Source of the DNA: Babesia bovis T2Bo
Lineage: Eukaryota > Apicomplexa > Aconoidasida > Piroplasmida > Babesiidae
Length of the DNA: 64,000 bases
Reading direction: 5' to 3'
Assembly: GCF_000165395.2 (NCBI RefSeq)
Contig: NC_010574.1
Coordinates: 310,001 to 374,000, forward strand
The stretch's first letter is position 1. Every line of letters starts with the position of its first letter. Made by a program: the position numbers and the translations under genes. Below are positions 1 through 11,548 of the stretch, piece after piece. The notes below the pieces were generated by a model, which saw nothing but the letters and a program-made list of their open reading frames with translations, was not told the DNA's origin and searched no databases.

Positions 1-1273
1 TGCGTTGTGCAGAAGCTTGTTCTGCAGCAGATGGCCCTGACGTGTGGAAATTGCTTTTCAAAAAGTACTCTTGGAAAACTTCTAGCTGCGCTTCATGCTG
101 TTTTACACGGGCTTCAAATTCAGCTCTTTCATGCCCCCGTTTCCTATTTTCCTTTTTCATATCATGGGCCCATTTAACGTTAAGTGCCGTTGAGTAATTC
201 CCCAACGGCTGGCTTGCCATAGCAACCTTAGCAAATTCTGCTATTACACGTGATTCGTATGTTACAAATGCGATACCTTTAGCAGGTACCAAATTAAGCT
301 CAACAATTCTTCCGAATCTACCGAATTCTTCTGTCAGTACTTGCTTGAGGTTATCCACTGGATTGTATTCGGCATTGTCCGGATAAACATCACCTATAAA
401 AAGACTCTTGCAATCCGTCATGAAGCTACCAACTCCACTCATATCATCACGGTGCTTAGCATGTCTTTCTCTGCCAAATATATCGACCCCCGAATCCAAG
501 AAAAATTCGTCTTCCACGGTAGGCACTCTATGCAAATAGTTGCATTTAGACCCTAGAGTACAGCACCCTTTAGCGAAAAACAGGCAACAATACTTGGTAC
601 CACAATCATCTAGTGTGTTTTTTGAGCTCCCTCGGGTATAACCTGTATCACGTTCTGGGTCGCATTTATACATTGCAGGCATAAGGCTTGGTCGGCCATT
701 CACGGTATTAGTACGTTCACCTGACCACTTATTATACCAAATGTTATATTCCTCGCTTCCCTGTATATATGCGTTTCCCTCAAATTCCTTTATTTGTTGT
801 CTTGCTGGACGGGACATGAGTTCTTCTAAATGTGTACGCTGTTCTACATTAGGTATCGCAACGACCTCCTCCACATCCTCTTGACCTAGTGGAACAGCAC
901 ATCCATCGACTAGGCGCTGTAGTTGTAAACTGTCAACAATACTCTGGTCAAGTTCTCCAGCTTGGATTTTTTCCCTTATCATAGTGCCATAGCTATTAAT
1001 AGGGACACCAGCTTCATCATCTATAGTAGTAGAATCTCCTTGGCGTTGGCCAGTGTCATTAGAGTGGCTCTGAATAGCATCCGATTCGTTTTGCCTTCCA
1101 CTATCATCATTGTTTTCGTTTATGTTGCTTTGCTCATCAACTGCGATACGTGCCCTTTTTGATGACCTGGGACTGGTTCCATCTGGCCTTGGGTCACTAG
1201 GTTCATCATTAGACATAGGGGACCTTGACTCAGTATTCCCTATTTCATTGCAATCTTTGGTATACGGTACCAT
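1..1273 (-). CDS. CWC2: Pre-mRNA splicing factor CWC2 (3' end outside window)
   Basis: One open frame reads from an ATG at 1273 to the window edge, so the C-terminus is missing. About 225 residues of acidic, poorly conserved N-terminus come first. Then follows a CX8CX5CX3H zinc finger near residues 228-248 (FFAKGCCTLGSKCNYLH), the hallmark Torus segment of Cwc2/RBM22, with the family motif DIFGRERHAKHRDDM just after it. An RRM follows (KSLFIGDVY, RNP-like KGIAFVTYES, then NVKWAHD). Cwc2 proteins join the Prp19-associated complex and contact U6 snRNA in the activated spliceosome; this is family knowledge. The gene is unspliced within the window, unlike most neighbours. RBM22/Slt11 is the close alternative, but the spacing to the RRM and the NVKWA ending favour Cwc2. 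Confidence 0.85.
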   Translation of the reverse strand, partial: MVPYTKDCNEIGNTESRSPMSNDEPSDPRPDGTSPRSSKRARIAVDEQSNINENNDDSGRQNESDAIQSHSNDTGQRQGDSTTIDDEAGVPINSYGTMIREKIQAGELDQSIVDSLQLQRLVDGCAVPLGQEDVEEVVAIPNVEQRTHLEELMSRPARQQIKEFEGNAYIQGSEEYNIWYNKWSGERTNTVNGRPSLMPAMYKCDPERDTGYTRGSSKNTLDDCGTKYCCLFFAKGCCTLGSKCNYLHRVPTVEDEFFLDSGVDIFGRERHAKHRDDMSGVGSFMTDCKSLFIGDVYPDNAEYNPVDNLKQVLTEEFGRFGRIVELNLVPAKGIAFVTYESRVIAEFAKVAMASQPLGNYSTALNVKWAHDMKKENRKRGHERAEFEARVKQHEAQLEVFQEYFLKSNFHTSGPSAAEQASAQR

Positions 1274-1648
1274 TTCTACAGCCGTGTATTTATTAATTAA
1301 AATGCGTTTAGTGGGTAACTCATTTGACTGAATCAATCCCGATTGCCAACAAAAGGGCCACCACGACATACACGGGATCGCGCGACACAATGACATACGC
1401 TGGATAGATTACAGAACTTTACCCAGCACGACATACAATATAATGCGTAATAAATTAGCATATATAACATGTGTAAGGAAGGCTAATAAAAACAAGACCG
1501 TCTACAGTTATCAACGAATTTTGCTACTGATAACGCATCAACCGGTACTACGAGGCTTGACCTTTTGCAATTAGTTACGTATCGACGGTACCAGGTGTAA
1601 TGCATATCACTGTAGATTGGCGAGTGGTAGATAAAGGGCCTTAGCGAA
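1274..1648. other. Intergenic: CWC2 promoter side and TPI 3' side
   Basis: 375 bases between the CWC2 start and the TPI stop, both genes on the minus strand. I see no convincing coding exon or RNA here. It must contain the CWC2 promoter and the TPI 3' UTR. Confidence 0.6.
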
Positions 1649-2484
1649 TTACTTTACGTTGTAAGCGGCCTCCATGATATCCGCGAAACCGGGAGTTATG
1701 GATTTACCTCCCACGAGGAATCCGTCCATATTTGGGACGTGAAGCAACTCCTGGCAATTCTGTTCGTTGACGGAACCACCGTAGACAATACGGATGGTCT
1801 CCGCTACAGAGCCTAACTTTGAGGTCATGTAGTCACGGATCATCTGTGTCCCGGTGTATGGATAAAATATGGAAACATACCTGATGAGCCTCGCGTACTT
1901 CCTCGCAGGTAGCAACCTTGCCTGTTCCAATAGCCCATACGGGCTCGTAAGCAATTACAACAATGTCCCAATCAGTGACCATTCCCATGAACGCATCCAA
2001 TTGAGTGGTTAATACCGCCTCCACGCGACCAGACTCACGCTCAGTTAAATTCTCACCGATGCATACAGCGGCGCGTAGTTTTCCTTGCTGTGCGGTATTG
2101 ACCTTCTGCGCCACAATGGCATCAGTTTCGCCAAACAGGGTGCGGCGCTCAGAATGGCCAATCAAAGTCCATTCAAGACCTAATTCATTGAGCATTGGAA
2201 TTGCAATTTCACCGGTGAAGGCGCCACATTTAGCCTGGGAGAAATTCTGTACACCAATTTTGAAGCGTTGCTTGTCGAAGCATTCCAGGGCCTTGGTGAT
2301 GTACAAATTGCTTGGGAATAATACCACATCTGTAAGTATCTAGGCTCTATAAATATAACTACCAACCCATAGCATTGCCATCGAATTTGAAGGCGTCGAA
2401 GGCTTTGGCCAATGTAGACACCAACTCAAACGACCCATTGCACTTCCAATTTCCACCGACCCAGCGCTTACGAATAGCAGCCAT
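1649..2484 (-). CDS. TPI: Triosephosphate isomerase
   Basis: Three exons, 2367-2484, 1881-2329 and 1649-1843, separated by two 37-bp GT-AG introns. They sum to 762 bp, a 253-residue protein, the normal TPI length. The N-terminus carries the catalytic lysine motif GGNWKCNG, the middle carries IGHSERR with the electrophilic histidine, and AYEPVWAIGTG carries the catalytic glutamate. Near the C-terminus are the phosphate-binding IVYGGSV and GFLVGGKS loops. All active-site residues are present, so the enzyme should be functional. It interconverts dihydroxyacetone phosphate and glyceraldehyde 3-phosphate in cytosolic glycolysis. The start at 2484 is the only ATG that places the lysine motif at the usual distance. 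Confidence 0.96.
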
Positions 2485-2675
2485 TTTAAATATTTGAATT
2501 TAGGATGTTAAAATACAGATGACCCTTTTATAATCAAAAAATGATTCAGTGATATCTAGTATAGCTGTCCTATTGCAAGATCATTGATGCCACACACCAC
2601 CTGACATACGTCGTATCCAGGGTCCCATGGTCGCGGGAGACCTCTATTAGGGGCACACGACATCCGTACTCACGG

Positions 2676-5219
2676 ATGCAGGGTACTATGTACCATTTGA
2701 ATCCTGCAGAGGTGCGACGGAGGAGAGCGACCTTCCGTTTGGATAAAGAAACGCTTGAAAGGGTAAGTTAGCCAAGCATTTACACCGCATGTGACAGCGT
2801 ATTGACCCTGCAGTGGTAGATACAAGCGTATCTGCAGAGGTTTATACTGATATCATTGCTCTGTATCCGGGAGAATGCCTAACTCTGCATCGAGGATTCC
2901 ACTTTAGGGTGCTACGGTAAGTGGAGTTATATTCCACTACATGGTCAATAGCGGCGCTGTGGAGTTAAACGGTCACGTTTACTCGCCCCGGAAGACATCT
3001 TATACCAAAGTTCTTATTCCACCATGGGTTCCTCCGGAGCGAATGGTCGCTCTTTGTTCAGGGGATCATGGCAGCCCAAAATGGAAACATCGCGAATGTG
3101 CCCAATGTCTTCGTATTGTTACTGAAAACTTTATCGGTGGTGGATGTTGTTCCACTAGGTCTCGAGTCAATGAAGATGGGACACTTATGGAGAAACATTT
3201 CGGTTTCCCAAACCCAATAGGAGGCTATATTACAGACCAAACCGGTTTATATCGTGAAGCTGTGGATTATTACGACAACGAACGCAAGGTAATGTCCGGG
3301 ACTAGCGTTTACATTTGGGATAGGCGTCAAGGAAGACCACGCTGATCTCTTTTATCAAACACACTAGTGCATTCGGGTCTATCGCAACAAGCTCTATATT
3401 CACTTATAAAGGACTAATGAAAATAATCGTGCCTCAGTTGTAAGTTATTTGTTTCATGGGTGATAGACCTGCAGAATATATGCCGCAAGGTCGCTGTTGC
3501 AAGTTTGTACCAAGGGAGACAGACCACCGGTGCTAATGTTACATGGTGACAAAAGTGCTGGGAAGTCTACTGCAATTGCTTTTATTGTTAATTACCTTTT
3601 GAATTTCGTTAAAACGGTAGCACTTTTGGATACCGATGTTGGTCAGCCCATATTTGGAGCGCCCGGGACTATAAGCTTGAAATTCATCGATCAGCCTATA
3701 AACGGGCAGCCACATGCATTAGTTGGTGGCAGCCGGCCAGATGTATCCTATCTCTTGGGTGATGTGAAAGTAACAAAACCCAGTATGTTGCTCCGGCACG
3801 TTTACCACTGCTTCGAGATATATTCGGGCGCCGTGGGTGACGATAGGACTGTGCCTTTATTGGTAAACACATTTGGATGGATATCTGGCATGGGTGCCAA
3901 GGTCCTTGAGGCTATTGCAGCAATAACTAAAACCACTATCATGCTGAGGCTGCATTCCAAACACTTGAATGACAGCGTTGCGCAGCATATATACAATCAT
4001 GCTGATTTGGAAAATGTTATAAAATCCAACCTAGAGGTCACTGTTGACGCGCCAGGGCATGCTACAGATGTCTCGCCGGAGGCGCTGGTCTACAAATCAA
4101 TAGTGGAGGAATGCGGAGCATCACTTCCGTGGTATAAGGACGAATCGATGATAATAGACGCCCTATCGCACTCACAGGCCTCGAAACTTGCTACTAAATC
4201 GGCGTTATCGCTACAGGAACACTCTAGAGAGGAGCCATGCTGTAACATGTCCACTTGGAACCGATTCAAGAAGGTACATCAGAACGAATCAGAAATACCA
4301 ACCCCGAATGATTTGCGTTGGTTAAGAGCCTGTGCCTTATTAAATAGCGCCTATGGTGACGCTATGCACTTTCCACAGCTACAAATGGATGAATTCTTTG
4401 GCGGCATCAGAACAGTTACATTCAGGAGATATATACATTTTCCCAAGCTATTTAAATTACCAAGGCAATATATAATGGATGTTGAAAACAGCTCCTTTGT
4501 ACTCCAAATCAACTTACCCACGGGTGACATCGATGAGGTAAGTTATATTACATGTTAAATAAACCCCTGTGTATCAATCCTTATCTGCGAATTGTGTATG
4601 TTGGTGTGCTACCTAGATTAGGTAAACGCTAATTTATTAAATAGTGGATTTTGACATTTGTATAGGTTTGCCCATTTATTGCCGGAAGTATGGTAGCATT
4701 ATGTCGTGGAAAGTGTGACCATATGCTGACAAACTATATTTCCGGGGATTGGGAATTCATCTGCTATGTATATGTACACTACTTCAACGCAGAAAATATG
4801 ACGGTAGGTAGTCTGCTTTGGGGGTAATGATGTCTACAGATGCTAATATCACATTCTCAGGAGAATTCGCCATCAGAGTTTTCTGATGCCAACATTATAG
4901 TTATATGGTAATGTTAATCATATGAATAGACATAATGTTACAGCCAAGCTGTGGGCCTAGACATCACACCAACTAAAGCGTGCCCTCAGTCCAAGTTCGG
5001 GTGTACTGAGAACAGTTGTAATAAAGATGATACCTGCTGGAGGCAACGGGACGTATCCACTTCCCAGGTACGTTGTTAGTAGGCAAGATATATATTCAAC
5101 AGTTTGTCCCCTTCCGGAGGAACAGTCTGCTGCACATGATAAACACTCCTGGTGCTGGTACGGCCTCTGGGAATTCGAGAAAGAATATCAAACGCTATAG
5201 ACCAGATCCCCAAACTTGA
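2676..5219 (+). CDS. GRC3/NOL9-like polynucleotide 5'-hydroxyl kinase
   Basis: Nine-exon model: 2676-2762, 2840-2916, 2952-3288, 3324-3439, 3475-4537, 4666-4803, 4861-4907, 4944-5067 and 5103-5219. It sums to 701 codons. Most introns are ~35 bp; the fifth is 128 bp. Walker A is GDKSAGKST near residues 230-238. The LDTDVGQP..APGT segment near 258 and GDVKVTKPS, VNTFGWISGMG further on match the Clp1/Grc3 P-loop kinase family, closest to Grc3/NOL9 (LDxDxGQPEFxPPG). Grc3 with Las1 phosphorylates the 5'-OH end made by ITS2 cleavage during pre-rRNA processing. The first intron is the weak point: only an acceptor at 2839 keeps the phase. A second in-frame ATG lies at 2688. Confidence 0.72.
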
Positions 5220-5528
5220 CTTACATAGACCGTGTGTCGCGTCATCTATAACTACTCAGGGATATATTGCCAAAACACATAGACACGTCTAGTAATTAAT
5301 GCACAAAACATTATAACGTTTATGGCGATCTACGTTACATTTTCCCCGTGACAAGGTGTTGACGGGTACCGCACGACGTTGTTTAATTAATCATCGAATA
5401 GTAATACAAACAATTATCCAGCAATATGTGTTGAATATTAATAAATATTCTGCTGTTTTCGCGTGGAATGCGATTCTGTTGTCTACGTAATTGCTGCTGT
5501 TTCCTGGAATAACGAGGATAGTTACACA
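5220..5528. other. Intergenic between GRC3-like and kleisin genes
   Basis: AT-rich 309 bases between two plus-strand genes. A GTG-led open frame runs into the kleisin ORF from 5463, but the first ATG is at 5529. Nothing else is visible. Confidence 0.6.
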
Positions 5529-7488
5529 ATGGAATCCATAACGCCTCGTATGGACGATTCCCCTATGGAATATGAAGCTGATTATGCCGATAATGTCAGC
5601 CTATCATCGCAATCCCCCTTGGTGTTCATGAAAGACCACAGTGACCCCCCTGTTGTACACAGGTCAGTAGATCATGACCTCGACAGGCAGGAGACTCATA
5701 TACAAGAAACACTGGAAGTGCGTAAGACGCCATTGATACACTGTGTAGTACCGAATGGGCTGTCTAGTGAATTATTTGCCCCTCTGTGGATGGCGGTATT
5801 CAAACCTAGAAGGTTGAACAAAGGGTTAGTGTCGCCTGTTGCATACTGTATAGCACTTTGTAGAACCATAGATTCAACTGATATTGAGCGCCTATGTATA
5901 GCACTGTTGAAGGCTGCACAAGTTGATGAGCGGCCGTTTCTTACTGTTGGTTACCACATAAAGGGTTTATGCCTCATCATTCTACACAAGCTGCAGTCGC
6001 TCTATGAGGGATCTACTAGTTTAAGTCGTAAAATAATGGCCCCTAAAATGAATCCAACGGTACGCAACCGGACTAAACCTCGTAAGAATTACGAAAATAT
6101 GGACGATGAATACGAAGGACCTAAACGCAGGCGTAACAGTGTAAAGGGAACGAAAACCAAGAAGAAGATGCTCGCCATTGAGGATTACTTTGACGCTGAT
6201 AATGAAAGAAGAAATGGAAGCAACACCGATATATCGTAAGTCCATTTGCATTGGTACAACAAAATTCAGGAACAGTGATACTCCAGACAAACCAACGTAT
6301 GCTGATCAGGGGTACATTCCCATGGAACAGATTGAAGTTCTACAGCTTATGAATTTTGGTATTGGCATGGGAGTGGGCACTGATTTAGCATTCTATTCAG
6401 CTAGTGGCTTAAGGCATGAGAAGGGTATAAGTTACCACAACTTTGAGCATGGCATGGTTGATAGGCAACCCATATCCCTGGAAGACATACGTCAAAACAG
6501 AGAAACAATTAACCCTGACACATTTATGGATTTGGAATCGCTAAGCTCACCATTTATGTTAAACGGTTATGCTTTCACTCCACAAACTAGGATAAGTCAA
6601 GAGTTTTCAGACGTGGCAACTACTATCGCAAGCACAGATCGCAGCCTGCAGTCCGATAGTGTTATGATTTCAACCCCGGAATTTGAAAAGTATGATCTTG
6701 ATTGGGATATATACAACGATGCACTCAAAGAGATGGAGGATGGTGTGACCAGCCAAGATCCTTCCAACGACGGGGCAATATCAGCTCAACCTAGGACTCG
6801 CCGTCTACGTTTGGAATATACCGAATCTGACGGCAAGGCCGTCCACTTGGTCAAGTCGCGTAATGTGACCAAATACGACAGTAAGGTAGTTGCCAAGAAG
6901 CAGAAAAGTACACATAAAATCAAGATACGTCAGGATCAACCCACACTGGATGCGTATACAACATCGCCACAATTACCACCTTTATGTGACAAGACAGAAT
7001 GGTTCAATAACGCCGTGGACTCCCTGGTACAGTCTATAATCGGCAACACACTTAGCATCGAAGATTCAGTACCGGCTAAAACTGCTGCCGGTAACAAGGA
7101 TACTGAAGCACCGAAGAAACAGAAGGGTGAGTTGCCTACAAAAAAGCATGATGAAAAGTGGTTGAGTCGTGCAACAAGGAAACCAAAAGACACCAAGAAA
7201 CTGGAGTCAATGTTCGGAACAGACCCATTGAGCACTGTTGGTGTTCTCGAGTGCTATCGCAAATGCGTACGTGAGATTCAGGATGGCAGCCATCAGATTG
7301 AATTTTCAGAGGTTGTACGGGACAAGTCCAAGGAGCAGGCGTGCCAGCTATTCTATCGCACATTGTGTCTGGCGAACGCCGATTACATCAGCCTTTCGCA
7401 ACAGTGTTACCCAGGCGCGCAGATTACTGTCGCTCCATCCCGCCGGTTCTGGGAACCCATACCACATCCGAAGGATGCAAAAGCATGA
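5529..7488 (+). CDS. Divergent cohesin kleisin (Rad21/Scc1/Rec8-like)
   Basis: Two exons, 5529-6235 and 6270-7488, with a 34-bp intron; 641 residues. The N-terminal part (residues ~75-165) has the Rad21/Rec8 N-domain pattern: LWMAVFKPRRLNKG followed ~60 residues later by GYHIKGLCLIILHKLQSLY. The C-terminus has a winged-helix-like KEQACQLFYRTLCLANADYI then a Q-rich strand, as in the kleisin C-domain. Between them lies a long, charged, low-conservation region, with a basic stretch (GPKRRRNSVKGTKTKKK) near residues 200-216. Kleisins close the cohesin ring between Smc1 and Smc3 in the nucleus. Similarity is distant at both ends, so the paralog (mitotic Rad21 or meiotic Rec8) cannot be decided from sequence alone. 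Confidence 0.6.
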
Positions 7489-8138
7489 GCTCATATGCAT
7501 ATAAACCTATCATGTCTAGGAAGTGGCTTTAATGACTACATTCCGTGTCTAATTTATACATCACATATATGCCCATTCATACCGTGTAATACCTCATGAT
7601 ATCAACACACAGGCGCCTGGAATCTGAGCAATAGCACTTATATCAACCATATGTGTGCCTTAAAGTGTTTCTAATCGTCAGACAGGGGTAGCACACACTG
7701 GATTCGGTATGCCATAGGGCAATAAATGAGACAGATGTATATAAGCATGCCTTGGTTGCACATGGTTGTTATGTTGCAATGCCAAACTGCTGTGTCCTTG
7801 TGAGAATCATTGCCAGATTGTACATTTAAGCGGGGAAAGTAGAAGGAATGTGTAAGATGGGGTTGCCGAGACCCCAGCCAAAATATTGAATCCTGTTGGC
7901 AAGGCTGTCAAGGGGCTTAACATCGTAGACAACTACAAATCTTGTACTTAGAGGCAGAAGCAAGCTATCTTGCCTCACGCGGACCTGTCGCTAGCAACCA
8001 CGGCCGCTTGACGCGACCGTGAAATTACGGTCGAAATACGTGTCCCCGAAGCCCAAAATAGTTTTTAATGGTATCGGGCAAAAGTATATTTGGTTTATAG
8101 ACGTGAACATTATCTACTGTACTATCTTCTAGACCAAA
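7489..8138. other. Intergenic region containing a candidate structured RNA
   Basis: 650 bases between the kleisin stop and the VAP start. No protein-coding exon is convincing. The 7829-8067 part is unusually rich in stem-loops and is listed separately. Confidence 0.55.
7829..8067 (+). ncRNA. Candidate structured RNA, possibly Pol III transcribed
   Basis: Within ~240 bases I see five short perfect stems: TGGGGT/ACCCCA (about 7858-7876), GCCAA/TTGGC (7877-7900), GAGGCA/TGCCTC (about 7951-7976), CGACCGT/ACGGTCG (8014-8033), and a long-range CGGGGA/TCCCCG pair (7831 with 8043) that would close the whole domain. A T5 run at about 8061-8065 follows the closing stem, as expected of a Pol III terminator. 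GC content is above the flanks. RNase P, RNase MRP or SRP RNA are the natural candidates by size and context, and CGGGGAAAGTAG loosely recalls the CR-I region of RNase MRP, but I cannot demonstrate any of them. The strand is inferred from the terminator. Confidence 0.35.
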
Positions 8139-8870
8139 ATGGTACAATTGCTACGCATCACACCCGAGGAGGTGATTGAGTTCCCTCTCGTCCTTTACAC
8201 CCCGCTCAACGCCAACCTCAAGCTTGAAAACATCAGTGATGAAAGCGTGGCGTTCAAAATCAAGACCACTGCTCCCAAGGGCTACCTAGTGAGACCAAGC
8301 ACAGGTGTCATCAAGGCTGGAGAACACCAATCTGTACAAATCATCCTTCAGCCTCTTACCGAGGCGCCTAGAGCTGTAAACGATCGTTTCCTCGTGCAGT
8401 CAGTAAATTACGCTAGCGAGGAACCTGTACCTAAGGATTTGTGGTCAAGTGTTGACAAGTCCCAAGTTGGTGAACACCGTTTGAGTGTGTCCCTGGTCAA
8501 AGATCCGGGGCTTAACATTCAATCTGGTAACTCTCCACATGGAATTCCGCCTCGTATAGCCGCTCGTTTATTTACACCTCAGAGCGCAAATGTTGACCTA
8601 CCAGGTATGTTGTATTTCATATTACCCCTACGTTAACCCTTCTAATATCCATTTTCAGAACTTCGCCAGAAGTATGACGAACTTGTACAGTACTGTCTTT
8701 CTGTGGAAAAGCTAAAGGCACAGATTATAAGGGAAAACGAGCAATTAAGACAAAGACTTAACCTAGGTCAAGCCGATAGTGTAGGATCCAAACTCTCAAT
8801 TGAGTTCTGGTACATCCCAATTATTATCATTTTCATGGCTGTAGTGGCCAAATACATGGGACACATCTAA
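8139..8870 (+). CDS. VAP: VAMP-associated protein (MSP domain, tail-anchored)
   Basis: Two exons, 8139-8604 and 8659-8870, with a 54-bp intron; 225 residues. Residues 1-120 form the MSP domain: an early IEFP strand, NLKLENISDESVAFKIKTTA and GYLVRPSTGVIKAGE, the FFAT-peptide-binding surface of VAPs. A short linker and a coiled coil (LRQKYDELVQYCLSVEKLKA) follow, then a single C-terminal transmembrane helix (FWYIPIIIIFMAVVAKY), which anchors the protein in the ER. VAPs tether the ER to other membranes and recruit lipid-transfer proteins carrying FFAT motifs. Architecture and length are those of typical VAP-A/B. Confidence 0.9.
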
Positions 8871-9000
8871 TAAGATAAATATTGTAGTCTTATTTCCTGC
8901 TAGTATTTTCATTGTCGCGCGTTTCACCTACCACCGCATTTGCCGGCCTTCCATGGTCATCTAGCCAACATTATAAATCATTTTGCTTACACACCACGTA

Positions 9001-9505
9001 ATGGCGGACGCTTACGGTGATGATTTTGGGGAGAATTTCGGCATTGACGAATTTGCCGATGAGGAGGAAGAGTACGACGAATTTGATGACTACGACCAGC
9101 AACGCGTCGCTGATGTTGACATCATTACAGATCCTAACGAATACAGGCAACGCGTAAGTGTTTATTAGAATCTAGAGTCTATAGTGATTACAGGTAGAGA
9201 ACGCGCATAGAATAACGAGTCCGTACATGACCAAATATGAGAAGGCCCGTATCATAGGTACTAGGGCACTGCAAATTAGCCTTAACGCACCGATAACAAT
9301 ACCTGTTGATGCTTCTATGGACACTGTTGACGAGGGTATTACCATGGGATTTGGTGAATCCGTGGATACATCGGCCGCTGCTATCGACCCCTTGGTCATC
9401 GCGGAAAAGGAGCTTTACCAGAAGTCTGTACCCTTCATCATCCGCAGGTACCTCCCTAACGGCTCTTACGAAGATTGGAAGATTGAGGAACTCATTATAG
9501 ACTAG
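9001..9505 (+). CDS. RPB6: RNA polymerase I/II/III shared subunit RPB6
   Basis: Two exons, 9001-9153 and 9194-9505, with a 40-bp intron; 154 residues. The N-terminus is acidic, as in all RPB6/RPABC2 proteins. The conserved core starts at [20 protein letters not shown] and ends with [15 protein letters not shown] then [11 protein letters not shown]6 sits at the base of the clamp and is common to the three nuclear polymerases. Between APITIPVD and [10 protein letters not shown] there is an insert of about 20-25 residues compared with fungal or animal RPB6, where the two strands are almost contiguous. The reading frame is intact across it and it has no splice-like ends, so it appears to be translated. 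Confidence 0.93.
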
Positions 9506-9691
9506 ATTGCACTTGGCCAGTGTAATACCATCCCCTAGGGCAATAGGTATCTAACAACCATTTGCTCATTCTATAGCAATTAAACTGCATCGCCAAAACA
9601 AACGTGAGCTAATATTAACCTATGTGTATGTATAGGATTCAAATATATGTTGTACATTGGCGAATGAATCACCCGGGTTAAAGTGTAGTTC

Positions 9692-11548
9692 CTATGCACC
9701 TCGTTCATCATCGGATCCATATTGTACATCATTGTGACACGGTGGAAACATCAACTCAGAAATGTCACTCATTCCCTGATATGTTCGCGCATCGGTGGAA
9801 TTTACATGACGGATTATACCACTTGAATTGATTATAAATACACGGTTCTCAGGTACACCAACCGATACGTATGCCCGATGATCCGATTCGTTATTACCGA
9901 ATCCTGCGTAGAATGGGTTATGCCCAGGGGGAAATAAATTGCGAATGTCCCTTAAAGCAGGTATTTTGAACATGTATGCACTGCGGCTGATGACCTCACG
10001 CTTGAATGATGGTAGCAGCCGATCCGGTGAAAGAAACAATGGCCCTTGGGGCAATTTAGACTTCTTATTCTGTGTTAAACCGAATAAATATTCACGAGTG
10101 TAGTCAGCTTGGCCTATGGCACGCGCGGTTAGGTATACAACGTGATAACCATGAGAGCGGATTTTAGTAAATAACTCAGCTACACCGGTGTGTGACCAGT
10201 CCTTTCCCAGGATAGGCATGATGTGCCCTAGTGCATCGGATTTAGTTATCGTCCCGTCAACGTCCGATATTACAATACGAGCGTCGGAAGGCCACATATA
10301 AAGACGAGCATGGACACTTTTGGTGCCCTGGAGTGATGAATTAACTGTAAACGTGATCCTGTTGACACCCATCTGCAAGTTCAAAGATGCCAACTGATCG
10401 GATGTAGGTCGGATAGAAACACGGTACCTGCGAACACCATGCGAACTTGCCAAGAGAGATGCCATGTTACTCTTTGGCATATCGGGAGATGCGATGCGCA
10501 ACGAGGGAGCAGGCGACATGCTGGTAGCAACCACCGTAGTACGTAGTAAAGATGCAATGGCATCACCAGATAACGGCCTTTTGAAAACAATCCAGGATGC
10601 CAGCAATGGAAGGGCGATTTTAGATGGGTAATAAGGCGGGCGGTTATCAAATCGTGCGACTAGAGATGCATGATACCACAAAGAAGGGTCTGAATTCAAC
10701 CTTTCCCAATCAACTATGTTTGCAGAAAAAAACTGCTCATTCAAAGCTTCGTCCTGAGAAGTTAACAAGTGACCACATAAACTGAATTGTAGAATCTGGT
10801 CATCAGGATCAGCAGATGCAGATTCCTCTGTCATCGATAGACCACGCCAACCAAGCTGATATCCGTCGTCAGATACCCTAGAAGCCTCACGAGAATATCG
10901 AGTGTCATCAAACCTGGGTGGAGCACCCTCCTGAGTGGAGCATGCCGACTGGTATTTGCTAGGAGGAGCTGCACTGCGATCTGATTTGGGAGTAGTGCGA
11001 TCAGTCAGTTTTCCAGACTCTACGTCGCTACCGTGAGCATTCTCCGCCGAAGCCGGAACGCTAACTTCATTCACATCAGTGCGCATTTTGTAGCGACTGT
11101 TACTACACGCATAGTAGCCATAGTCCATCAACGTCTGACCTACATCCTCACCTTCACTGTAAGCTGAGATCTCACTTAATTGGTGAGCTATCAAAGGTCC
11201 GTCATCACCATCAGTAGTAGTCTCCTCATCAAAAAATGCCTCGCCGGCAGCTCCAAGCTTCATTGTTAAATTCGACAATTCTCCATTGACATAGATGGAC
11301 ACAGTCTTCTCACGGGATTTTAACAACTTGGCTTTACCAAAACGGACGTGGAATGGCGTGGACCTGTATACCCAGCGTTCATTGTCCTTTAACTCCGATG
11401 TGGAGTTGGATGACGAAGTAGATGCCGCAACCCCGCCATCAGCGACCACCTCCTTGTGACGCACACATATGATATCAACACAACCGGAAAGCGTAGCTTG
11501 GTTGAAATCCAAGACGTTGACAACACTGCTATACAGCTTCTCCCACAT
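9692..11548 (-). CDS. Lipin-type phosphatidate phosphatase
   Basis: Single exon, 618 residues, starting at the ATG that gives MWEKLYSS. The N-LIP domain is residues 1-90 (NQATLSGCVDIICVRH, and FHVRFGKAKLL). A low-complexity middle follows, then the C-LIP HAD phosphatase domain with catalytic DVDGTITKSD near residue 430, VVYLTARAIGQADYTREYL, and PEDR-like C-terminal elements (FGNNESDHRAY, GVPENRVFIIN). Lipins dephosphorylate phosphatidic acid to diacylglycerol at ER/nuclear membranes using Mg2+. The DxDGT motif is intact. The open frame extends upstream to 11617 without an ATG; the chosen start matches the family N-terminus. Confidence 0.92.
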   Translation of the reverse strand: MWEKLYSSVVNVLDFNQATLSGCVDIICVRHKEVVADGGVAASTSSSNSTSELKDNERWVYRSTPFHVRFGKAKLLKSREKTVSIYVNGELSNLTMKLGAAGEAFFDEETTTDGDDGPLIAHQLSEISAYSEGEDVGQTLMDYGYYACSNSRYKMRTDVNEVSVPASAENAHGSDVESGKLTDRTTPKSDRSAAPPSKYQSACSTQEGAPPRFDDTRYSREASRVSDDGYQLGWRGLSMTEESASADPDDQILQFSLCGHLLTSQDEALNEQFFSANIVDWERLNSDPSLWYHASLVARFDNRPPYYPSKIALPLLASWIVFKRPLSGDAIASLLRTTVVATSMSPAPSLRIASPDMPKSNMASLLASSHGVRRYRVSIRPTSDQLASLNLQMGVNRITFTVNSSLQGTKSVHARLYMWPSDARIVISDVDGTITKSDALGHIMPILGKDWSHTGVAELFTKIRSHGYHVVYLTARAIGQADYTREYLFGLTQNKKSKLPQGPLFLSPDRLLPSFKREVISRSAYMFKIPALRDIRNLFPPGHNPFYAGFGNNESDHRAYVSVGVPENRVFIINSSGIIRHVNSTDARTYQGMSDISELMFPPCHNDVQYGSDDERGA

